Shown: in pieces, positions 7,296 through 12,900 of the stretch
How positions within the stretch are numbered: position 1 is the first letter of the stretch
Layout: each line of letters begins with the position of its first letter
Source of the DNA: Phycisphaerales bacterium UBA854
Lineage (GTDB): Bacteria; Planctomycetota; Phycisphaerae; Phycisphaerales; SM1A02
Length of the DNA: 18,696 nt
NCBI GenBank assembly: GCA_002295885.1
Contig: DBGM01000014.1
Span: 1-18,696, forward strand
Direction: 5' to 3'
The notes under the pieces: generated by a model
Told to the model about the DNA's origin: nothing
Seen by the model: only the letters and a program-made list of their open reading frames with translations
Databases searched by the model: none
Made by a program: the position numbers and the translations under genes

Positions 7296-7331
7296 GGTAT
7301 CTGTCCTGCCACCTGGGGCGTTGAATCCGAA

Positions 7332-7350
7332 TCACCCGGAAATCGGGTGA
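7332..7350 (-). promoter_or_regulatory. Stem-loop at the 5' end of the rpmI-rplT leader
   Basis: TCACCCG and CGGGTGA pair perfectly over 7 bases around a five-base loop. The predicted transcription start from the adjacent promoter is near 7352, so the hairpin would sit at the very 5' end of the mRNA. It could stabilise the transcript or form part of an L20 operator. The function is inferred. Confidence 0.5.
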
Positions 7351-7358
7351 AGAGGAAA

Positions 7359-7386
7359 AGGATACCAGCCCCCCGTTGGGTGTCAA
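7359..7386 (-). promoter_or_regulatory. Sigma70-type promoter for the rpmI-rplT operon
   Basis: On the minus strand a perfect TTGACA (7386-7381) is followed by 16 bases and TATCCT (7364-7359). The position just upstream of rpmI and just after the stop of the preceding gene separates the ribosomal operon from the sigma-factor operon. The leader to the rpmI GTG is about 57 bases. Confidence 0.75.
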
Positions 7387-7418
7387 CGGAAGGCTCGCAG
7401 CGGGGCCCGAAAGGGGGG

Positions 7419-8300
7419 TCAATGCGTCAGGAAGGCGTCCGGAAGGTCCAGCTCGTCCCAACGCTCGTCCGGCAGGCGAAGATCGTCGCCCTCGTGGATG
7501 TGGCTGGCGAGCTGGAGGGTGCTGCCATCCGAGAACAGCACGGTCGGAGACCAGGAGATCTTGGTCTGGCTCTGGATCCGGAGACTCTTGCGGGCCTGAT
7601 CGACCGTGATGATGCTGATGTGCTCGAGGGTGGGATTGCTGTCGCTCATCAGGATGTTGGAAGCGCGGGAATCGAGGTGGAGCCCGTGGTGGTTCGGCTG
7701 CGTCTGGAAGCTGTAGCCGTCACCGACACCCTCGCCGTCGAGGTAGCCGCCGTCGAAGAGCGGCTGCAGATCCAGCCGATCCGGGGCCTCGCCGAAGACG
7801 GGAGCGAACCGATCCACATGGGTGGTGGGCAGGACGTTGTCGTTGGAACCGGCGTAGCTGAGGAGCCCACGACCGATGCCGGCGAGATTCTGACTCGAGT
7901 ACTGCTGCAGGGCCGAACGCTTTCCGGCGTTCATGATCGGGAAGATCACGGCGACACCGAGAATGACGATGGCGGCCAGGGCCACGAGTTCCAGGGGGCC
8001 GAAGCGACCGGACCCGGCACCGTTCACCGCGTCGGAGAATCGCATGCGGTCCGCCTGATCCGAATCGTGACGATCGATGCGGGCCAGCGTCGCATTCACA
8101 AGCGTCTGGCGATCCGAGTCGTCGAGGGGGTCCGCGGGATAGGCGTCGAGCACGCCGAGCATCTCGGCCATGCGCTCGAGGCGGGCCCGCTGCTCGTCGT
8201 CGATGTCGTTCACCGCGGATACGTCGAAGCCCGCTTCGACCAACCGGTCGAACAAGCTCGCGTCGGCATCGTTCATGCCGTCAACCCGTTCCTCACTCAT
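7419..8300 (-). CDS. Membrane protein with a short N-terminal domain and pseudopilin-like body; candidate anti-sigma factor
   Basis: The 293-residue protein has a charged N-terminal region (about 1-95), one transmembrane helix (about 102-122) and a C-terminal domain of about 170 residues. The helix and what follows copy the planctomycete H-X9-DG pseudopilins: FGPLELVALAAI with Glu in the N-methylation position, FPIMNAGKRSAL, SQNLAGIGRGLLSYA, and a late VLFSDGSTL. Unlike real prepilins, it has a long N-terminal extension, and Arg replaces the Gly before the cleavage site, so processing by prepilin peptidase is unlikely. The ATG at 8300 overlaps the sigma-gene stop by 8 bases and has GGAGG upstream, so the two are translationally coupled. 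From that context I infer that it senses a signal and controls the sigma factor. No zinc-binding anti-sigma motif is seen. Confidence 0.7.
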   Translation of the reverse strand: MSEERVDGMNDADASLFDRLVEAGFDVSAVNDIDDEQRARLERMAEMLGVLDAYPADPLDDSDRQTLVNATLARIDRHDSDQADRMRFSDAVNGAGSGRFGPLELVALAAIVILGVAVIFPIMNAGKRSALQQYSSQNLAGIGRGLLSYAGSNDNVLPTTHVDRFAPVFGEAPDRLDLQPLFDGGYLDGEGVGDGYSFQTQPNHHGLHLDSRASNILMSDSNPTLEHISIITVDQARKSLRIQSQTKISWSPTVLFSDGSTLQLASHIHEGDDLRLPDERWDELDLPDAFLTH

Positions 8301-9033
8301 CCGTTCCCTCCTCCATTGACGCTCCGAGTCCTCGACCGAAGGCCGCCACCGCGGAATGGAGGCGGCTCTTGACGGTCCCCAGGGGGATCTCGAGCGTTTC
8401 GGCAATCTGTATGTAGCTCATCTTCTGGTAGTAGCTCAGCAGGAGAATCTCGCGAAAGTGCTCCGGCAGGTCGTCGACCACCTGCTTGACCTGCGCACGA
8501 TTCTCCGTACCCATCATGCCCTCCCACGGCTGGTCGACTCCGGATTCGAGCAGGTCGGCGAAGGACTGGCCCTCACCGCTGGCGTCGATCGTCGTGGACA
8601 GCGACATCGCCTTGCGGCGGGCGTTGCGGCGGTGGTAGTCCCGCCCCTTGTTGACCGCGATCGTGTACAGCCAGGGCTTGAATCGACGCGAAAGGTCGAA
8701 GGTCCCCGCGGACTGGTGGATCTGGAGAAAGGTCTCCTGGAAGACGTCCTCGGCGGCGGCGCGGGAACCCGTCTGCTTGGTCAGGAACATGACCAGCTCG
8801 TCGGCGTACCGCTGCACGATCTCGGCAAAGGCCTCACGGTCTCCGTCGAGGTAGGCGCTGAAGAGGTCTTCGTCTGACCGATGTTCCACGCTGGTCTCCG
8901 CTTCCACTGCCTGTCCGTGCACTGGCTCGGACTCCCGCCGCAGGCGGTTCCAAGGAAGCGAAATCATACCCAAGCCCGTCAGAAGAGGGCGGCCGGGCAT
9001 GTTCATCGCGAGGGATGCATCGAGTGCGGTCAT
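8293..9033 (-). CDS. ECF-family RNA polymerase sigma factor
   Basis: Region 2 is visible as DLFSAYLDGDREAFAEIV, AEDVFQETFLQIH and FKPWLYTIAVNKGRDYHRR. Region 4 is QVVDDLPEHFREILLLSYY, then MSYIQIAETLEIPLGTVKSR, the helix-turn-helix that reads the -35 element. The domains are joined by a Ser/Gly-rich linker and there is no region 3, as in ECF sigmas. From the ATG at 9033 it has 246 residues, including about 45 before region 2, longer than usual. In-frame ATGs at 9006, 9000 and 8967 are alternatives, and none has a clear ribosome binding site, so the start is uncertain. The downstream overlapping membrane protein is the likely regulator. Confidence 0.92.
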   Translation of the reverse strand: MTALDASLAMNMPGRPLLTGLGMISLPWNRLRRESEPVHGQAVEAETSVEHRSDEDLFSAYLDGDREAFAEIVQRYADELVMFLTKQTGSRAAAEDVFQETFLQIHQSAGTFDLSRRFKPWLYTIAVNKGRDYHRRNARRKAMSLSTTIDASGEGQSFADLLESGVDQPWEGMMGTENRAQVKQVVDDLPEHFREILLLSYYQKMSYIQIAETLEIPLGTVKSRLHSAVAAFGRGLGASMEEGTDE

Positions 9034-9351
9034 GGAACTTGATACCGGCGTCCCCCGACGTCGGTTCGCGGGGACCTGCGATCAAAGGCAAAAAAACCGC
9101 CTGGACCACCGCAGAACACGGCCGACCCCTCTTCAAGGCTTCAAAAAGACGCTTTCCGCCCCACCCGTGCCCCGTGGACACATCGGTAATCGGCCCGCAC
9201 TCGCGTCGTGTGCCTCCCATCCGCCTTCGCGATCCGGACCACCCCGCGGGGATCGGCCGGGCCGTCGCAGGCCGCGCGGCGTGCGATCCGCTTCCGTGGC
9301 CCATCCGGTCGGGTTGAGCTACAGTCCGCGTCGCAAGGAGGCGAATGCCGT
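9034..9351. other. Non-coding interval between divergent sigma-factor and metalloprotease genes
   Basis: These 318 bases hold no convincing gene: open frames on both strands lack family features and conflict with each other. Items present are a perfect CCCCGCGGGG palindrome (9242-9251), an A-run (9093-9099), and a weak TACAGT -10-like box (9320-9325) ahead of the protease. On the minus strand GAACC, 17 bases, then GTATCA ends close to the first sigma ATG and loosely resembles an ECF-type promoter; this would suit autoregulation but is weak. Confidence 0.5.
9335..9341 (+). promoter_or_regulatory. Strong ribosome binding site AAGGAGG for the metalloprotease
   Basis: A full anti-16S-complementary AAGGAGG lies 10 bases before ATG 9352. 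An ATG at 9345, in another frame, is too close to it and opens only a non-family reading. This decides the start of the protease. Confidence 0.7.
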
Positions 9352-10029
9352 ATGAGTGGTTGGTGGGTACAAGTCGCGTGGAACATCGGTCCTGCATACC
9401 TGGTGAGCTGGATCTTCTGGGTCCTCTTCAGCATCACGCTGCACGAACTGGCCCACGGCTGGGCCGCACTTTCGCAAGGTGATCAGACTCCACGTGAACT
9501 GAATCGCATGACCGCCAATCCCCTCGTTCAGATGGGGACGACATCGCTGATCTTCTTCTTCATCATCGGAATCGCCTGGGGCATGATGCCGGTGAATCCG
9601 TCCCGGTTTCGTGATGGACGGCGGGGCGAGATCATCGTCGCCGCCGCGGGACCGGTGCTGAACCTGCTGCTGGCCTTCGTGTCCCTGACCATCCTCGGAA
9701 TCGTGATCGCGTTCGGCCCCGAGCAGCCGGGCAACTGGCTGCGGGCCATCGAGACCTTCCTGCTGGTGGGCGGATTCCTGAATCTCATCCTCTTCGCATT
9801 GAACCTGCTCCCGATCCCGCCGCTCGACGGCTCCCGCATCCTCGGTGCCATGTCGATCCGCATCCGCCACTTCTACTCGCAACCCCAGTCGCAACTGCTG
9901 TCTCTGGGACTGCTGGTGGCGATCTTCTTCTTCGGAGCCGGAAACTTCATCTTCGCCGGCTCGATCGAGCTCGCCGGTGCCTATACGGACCTCGTGGCAC
10001 GGCTCCTGGGAGCCGGTACCCCCTCCTGA
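9352..10029 (+). CDS. Site-2 protease family (M50) zinc metalloprotease, membrane-embedded
   Basis: This 225-residue intramembrane protease cuts substrates within or next to the membrane. The zinc motif is HELAH (31-35) in the first long hydrophobic segment, and the third ligand lies in NLLPIPPLDGSRI (Asp159). AAAGPVLNLLLA around 97-108 is the conserved second signature. Four or more hydrophobic segments are visible (about 14-33, 64-80, 94-121, 137-153 and 180-200). No PDZ domain is present, placing it among the minimal M50 proteins. It is transcribed away from the ECF sigma and its membrane partner; M50 proteases often cut anti-sigma factors, so a functional link is conceivable but only by position. 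Confidence 0.9.
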   Translation: MSGWWVQVAWNIGPAYLVSWIFWVLFSITLHELAHGWAALSQGDQTPRELNRMTANPLVQMGTTSLIFFFIIGIAWGMMPVNPSRFRDGRRGEIIVAAAGPVLNLLLAFVSLTILGIVIAFGPEQPGNWLRAIETFLLVGGFLNLILFALNLLPIPPLDGSRILGAMSIRIRHFYSQPQSQLLSLGLLVAIFFFGAGNFIFAGSIELAGAYTDLVARLLGAGTPS

Positions 10030-10044
10030 GAGCCGAAAAACCCC

Positions 10045-10073
10045 TTGTGGGGCCACCCGGGGAGCGATACAAT
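10045..10073 (+). promoter_or_regulatory. Candidate promoter of the rpsP-trmD-rplS operon
   Basis: TTGTGG (10045-10050), 17 bases, then TACAAT (10068-10073). The -10 box matches consensus at five of six positions; the -35 keeps only the TTG. The 11 bases CGATACAATCC around the -10 are identical to those ahead of prfB. Transcription from about 10080 would give a leader of about 135 bases. Confidence 0.6.
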
Positions 10074-10110
10074 CCTCGTTTCGTCCACCCGGCGAAGCAT
10101 CATCCCCACG

Positions 10111-10176
10111 GGTCGCTCCACCCACGGCTTGCGAGCGACCTCCCGGGGTGCCGTTGAGCACTCGACAGGCGTCGAG
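10111..10176 (+). promoter_or_regulatory. Structured 5' leader of rpsP: two perfect stem-loops
   Basis: The first hairpin pairs GGTCGCTC (10111-10118) with GAGCGACC (10133-10140), 8 pairs around 14 bases. The second pairs CTCGAC (10161-10166) with GTCGAG (10171-10176), 6 pairs around AGGC. Both lie in the long leader before rpsP. Ribosomal-protein leaders often carry autoregulatory structures, but I do not recognise a known family here. Confidence 0.45.
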
Positions 10177-10214
10177 ACTCCTCGAACCGGGTGCCAACAA
10201 GGAGCAGGCCGATC

Positions 10215-10490
10215 ATGGTCGTATTGCGTCTGAAGAGAATGGGACGGCGTCACCGCCCCTTCTACCGTGTCAATGCCATGGACAAGCGCGCCCCGCGCGA
10301 TGGACGTGTCATCGAGGAACTGGGCTGGTTCGATCCCGTCAAGGGAAACGACGAATACTCCCTGAAGAATGACCGCATCGAATACTGGTTGAGCGTCGGC
10401 GCACAGCCGTCGGACACCGTGCGTTCACTTCTGAAGCGGGCCGGCATCGATCCGACTCCCGGAAAGAAGAAGGCCGCCAGCGGTTCCTGA
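10215..10490 (+). CDS. rpsP: 30S ribosomal protein S16
   Basis: bS16 is a small-subunit assembly protein. The 91-residue product begins MVVLRLKRMGRRHRPFYRVN and contains DKRAPRDGRVIEELGWFDP and DRIEYWLSVGAQPSDTV, all diagnostic. The ATG at 10215 has GGAG ten bases upstream and gives the expected N-terminus; an in-frame GTG at 10191 would add eight residues. trmD follows after 22 bases. Confidence 0.96.
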   Translation: MVVLRLKRMGRRHRPFYRVNAMDKRAPRDGRVIEELGWFDPVKGNDEYSLKNDRIEYWLSVGAQPSDTVRSLLKRAGIDPTPGKKKAASGS

Positions 10491-10512
10491 GGGAACCGGC
10501 GGAGTCCAGATC

Positions 10513-11217
10513 ATGCGCATCGACGTGCTCACACTCTTCCCGGACATGTTCACGGGCGTGCTCAACACGAGCATCCAGGCCCGCGCCGCCCAGAGCGGTC
10601 GCGTGACCTGTCACGTCCACGACATCCGTGACTGGGCGGACAACAAGCACGACAAGGTCGACGACCGTCCATTCGGCGGCGGCCCGGGCATGGTCATGAT
10701 GTGCCAGCCGCTCTGGAACGCCGTCCAGGACGTCGAATCCCGTGATGCGACTCCTCCCCGCCGGATCCTCCTGACCCCCCAGGGCCGATCGCTCGATCAG
10801 CCGCTGGTCGAGGAACTGGCGGGCGAAGATCGGCTCCTGCTGATCTCGGGGCACTACGAAGGCATCGACGAACGGGTCATCGACGAACTCGAACCCCTGG
10901 AAGTGAGCATCGGAGACTTCGTGCTCACCGGCGGGGAACTGCCCGCCATGGTGCTCATCGATGCGGTCACCCGACTCCAGGACGGCGTGCTCGGACACGA
11001 GGACTCCGCCCGGGAGGACTCCTTCGGACTCCGTGAGGACTGCGAAGGACGGCTGCTGGACTCACCACACTACACGCGGCCCCGCGTCTGGCGGGATCGC
11101 ACCGTGCCCGAGGTCCTGCTCAGCGGCGATCACCAGGCGGTCGCGGACTGGCGCCTCCAGCAGATGAAGCAACGAACTCGTATACGACGTCCCGACCTGA
11201 TGACCCCCTCGAACTGA
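10513..11217 (+). CDS. trmD: tRNA (guanine-N1)-methyltransferase
   Basis: TrmD uses SAM to methylate G37 next to the anticodon of tRNAs reading CNN and some other codons, preventing +1 frameshifts. The 234-residue protein has the family start MRIDVLTLFPDMF, then FGGGPGMVM, the trefoil-knot SAM-binding segments SGHYEGIDERV and SIGDFVLTGGELPA, and LDSPHYTRP with the conserved substrate-side residues. A GGAG lies at a usable distance before ATG 10513. It sits between rpsP and rplS as in many bacteria, but rimM, usually found before it, is missing. Confidence 0.97.
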   Translation: MRIDVLTLFPDMFTGVLNTSIQARAAQSGRVTCHVHDIRDWADNKHDKVDDRPFGGGPGMVMMCQPLWNAVQDVESRDATPPRRILLTPQGRSLDQPLVEELAGEDRLLLISGHYEGIDERVIDELEPLEVSIGDFVLTGGELPAMVLIDAVTRLQDGVLGHEDSAREDSFGLREDCEGRLLDSPHYTRPRVWRDRTVPEVLLSGDHQAVADWRLQQMKQRTRIRRPDLMTPSN

Positions 11218-11267
11218 GGTCGGTCGGTCGCGAACGATAGACAGGGGCATGTCCCCGGAGAAGTGAA

Positions 11268-11645
11268 ATGAACAGGCAACAGACAATCGAATCCGCCACC
11301 AGCGATCAGCTCAAGTCCGACGACCAGTTCCCGGCCTTCAGCGTCGGTGACACCCTCGACGTCCACGTGCGGATCATCGAGGGTGAGAAGGAACGCATCC
11401 AGGTGTACCAGGGCGTCCTGATCGGCCAGAAGGGCCGCGGCGTGAACCGGACCATCACGGTTCGACGCATCGTCGCCAACGAAGGCGTCGAGCGGATCTT
11501 CCCGCTGCACTCACCGCGCATCGCCAAGATCGACGTCGTTCGTCGTGGCGATGCACGTCGTGCGAAGCTGTACTACCTCCGGGAACGCGTCGGCAAGAGC
11601 CGTCGTCTCCGGGACCAGCGTCGCGGACTCAAGCACGTCAACTGA
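11268..11645 (+). CDS. rplS: 50S ribosomal protein L19
   Basis: bL19 lies at the interface between the ribosomal subunits. The 125-residue product contains FSVGDTLDVHVRIIEGEKER, VYQGVLIGQKGRGVNRTITV, NEGVERIFPLHSPRI and RRAKLYYLRERVGKSRRL, the normal bL19 series. GGAGAAG lies just before ATG 11268. It is the last gene of the rpsP-trmD-rplS set, 50 bases after trmD, and is followed by a hairpin at 11655-11671. Confidence 0.96.
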   Translation: MNRQQTIESATSDQLKSDDQFPAFSVGDTLDVHVRIIEGEKERIQVYQGVLIGQKGRGVNRTITVRRIVANEGVERIFPLHSPRIAKIDVVRRGDARRAKLYYLRERVGKSRRLRDQRRGLKHVN

Positions 11646-11654
11646 GCCGGTCCT

Positions 11655-11671
11655 GCGGGGTGCTACCCCGC
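11655..11671. terminator. Hairpin between convergent rplS and the 74-aa gene, possible bidirectional terminator
   Basis: GCGGGG-tgcta-CCCCGC is a perfect 6-pair GC stem starting 10 bases after the rplS stop. There is no U-run on either strand, so it would be a non-classical terminator. The TAG stop codon of the minus-strand small gene lies in the loop. Confidence 0.45.
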
Positions 11672-11887
11672 CTGCCGTCTCCAGTTCTCGAACGTGCCGG
11701 GCTCCTTGCGCCGCGCCTTCATGCGCGGTGCAGCGTCGGACGCATCGGCCTGCGAGTTCACCCAGCCGGGTACCTTCGGGACCCGGCTGTTTTCATTGAT
11801 ACGCTTCGACCGGGCCTGGTTGACGTGGGCCTCGAGCCGACGGATCGACTCCCGGATCGAGTTCGATGGCTTTGATTCGTTGTTCAT
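11663..11887 (-). CDS. Small hypothetical protein, 74 aa
   Basis: I do not recognise this protein. It runs from ATG 11887, with GAGAGG nine bases upstream, to TAG at 11663. The N-terminal half (residues about 9-31) is a charged heptad-like segment with IRESIRRLEAHVNQARSKR, a likely amphipathic helix or short coiled coil. The C-terminal part is basic and proline-containing (KVPGWVN, then MKARRKEPGTFENWRRQ). There is no signal peptide or membrane segment. A longer in-frame reading runs back into the neighbouring gene and is rejected. It follows the SNF2 partner gene by 125 bases on the same strand and could be transcribed with it. The good ribosome binding site and protein-like composition support it as real. 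Confidence 0.6.
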   Translation of the reverse strand: MNNESKPSNSIRESIRRLEAHVNQARSKRINENSRVPKVPGWVNSQADASDAAPRMKARRKEPGTFENWRRQAG

Positions 11888-11979
11888 CCCTGTTTCCTCT
11901 CTGACATGGGTGCCACAAGTCGTATCGGACACCTGGTCGGAGGGATGAAGCCGTGCAGGCCGGAATCGGACCCCCGCAG

Positions 11980-12006
11980 ACGGTACAGACCGCACAGACG
12001 GAACAG
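11980..12006. repeat. Three tandem degenerate 9-base units
   Basis: ACGGTACAG, ACCGCACAG and ACGGAACAG follow one another directly just beyond the stop codon of the SNF2 partner gene, with a partial fourth unit before them. They differ only at positions 3-5. They are probably a small slippage product; no function is evident. Confidence 0.5.
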
Positions 12007-12012
12007 CTCGAA

Positions 12013-12900
12013 TCAGTCCGGGTCGTCCTCGAGCATCGCCCGGGATGCCTCGCCGACCTGGTCGTAGATGGTCTCGAGCAAACCGGAGAGCGGAAACTTT
12101 CCGTCCATGGGGCTTGCCCCGAGGCGACGGAGCAGCGCGTGGGGAATGTGCTGCGCCGGCATGCGTGGAGGAAGCTGATCGAGCGAGGGAGACCGCCAGA
12201 ACTGCTCGATCGATTCCGCCAGCGGGACCGCGGCCTCCAGTTCGCCCTGCAGGTTCAACGGCGGATGCGCGTGCGCTCCCTCGCTGAGACGCATGGAACG
12301 ACGCTGGCGGATCCGCTGCACCATGTCGTCGACGCCCTGCCCGCGAAGGCGCAGCATGGCGAGAGGCTCGACCACCAGGCGCTCGGCGATGAGCCACGCC
12401 ACGGCGGCGGCACGACGACGGGCGCTGCCGCTGGGCGCCTTGGTCCGGATCCCCACGGCCTCGTCACGGCCGGGAACGAGATCGACGTTGCAGGAGAGGA
12501 AGAGCTGAAGCAGATTCGGGGGGCACTCCCCTTCCATGAACCGGGCGGTGTAGACGGCTTCGGACGCCATCGCATCGACGACCCGGGACCAGCTCGGCTC
12601 GTCGAGCGTCGGCACGCTGACCGTCACCCGTCGGCCTCCTTCACCCTCTTCGCTCACGCTGGCGGACACGAATCCGACCCCCAGCTCGATGCTGCGGACG
12701 CGTCCCGACTGCGCCGCCTCGAGGCCCCACTCCATGGCGTCATCGCCGAAGTGGTGCGTCATGGAATCGAGCCAGGTGCCCGCGATGGAGTGCTCCTGCA
12801 ACTGGGCGGGAGGAAGCCGCAACTTGCCGCCGCGTCCCGCCCGTCGGGTGGAACGGTTCGCCGTGGAGTCGACCTGCTTGCGATCGATGCTGCGGGTCAT
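12013..12900 (-). CDS. SWIM zinc-finger-type partner of SNF2 helicase, zinc ligands apparently lost
   Basis: The 295-residue protein overlaps the SNF2 gene by ATGA, like the SNF2/SWIM pairs of other bacteria (for example YwqA/YwqB of Bacillus). Its central part follows the SWIM scaffold: CPPNLLQLFL, then a 12-residue site (152-163), AAAVAWLIAERL, and EPLAMLRLRGQG, where the family has AAVYYLLGE and DPFLLFRLRGR. In the site itself, the family pattern CxCx6CxH is replaced by RTKAPSGSARRR, so R152, K154, R161 and R163 stand at all four ligand positions at exact spacing. The comparison is from memory of the family consensus. The N-terminus is basic and the C-terminus (about 200-295) is unassigned. 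Its role is probably to help the helicase bind nucleic acid or a partner. Confidence 0.72.
   Translation of the reverse strand: MTRSIDRKQVDSTANRSTRRAGRGGKLRLPPAQLQEHSIAGTWLDSMTHHFGDDAMEWGLEAAQSGRVRSIELGVGFVSASVSEEGEGGRRVTVSVPTLDEPSWSRVVDAMASEAVYTARFMEGECPPNLLQLFLSCNVDLVPGRDEAVGIRTKAPSGSARRRAAAVAWLIAERLVVEPLAMLRLRGQGVDDMVQRIRQRRSMRLSEGAHAHPPLNLQGELEAAVPLAESIEQFWRSPSLDQLPPRMPAQHIPHALLRRLGASPMDGKFPLSGLLETIYDQVGEASRAMLEDDPD

Noticed and set aside
6930..8372. 480-codon plus-strand open frame opposite rplT, rpmI and the pseudopilin-like gene
   Set aside because: No family features; it runs across the rpmI promoter and several real minus-strand genes.
9242..9251. CCCCGCGGGG palindrome as an operator
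   Set aside because: Pure GC palindromes of this length are expected by chance at this composition, and its position relative to promoters is unclear.
9015..9437. Short open frames on both strands within 9034-9351
   Set aside because: They overlap each other, lack ribosome binding sites and family features, and the protease start is fixed by AAGGAGG.
10040..10054. CCCC-ttgt-GGGG as a terminator for the metalloprotease gene
   Set aside because: Only four pairs, no U-run, and it overlaps the better-supported -35 region of rpsP.
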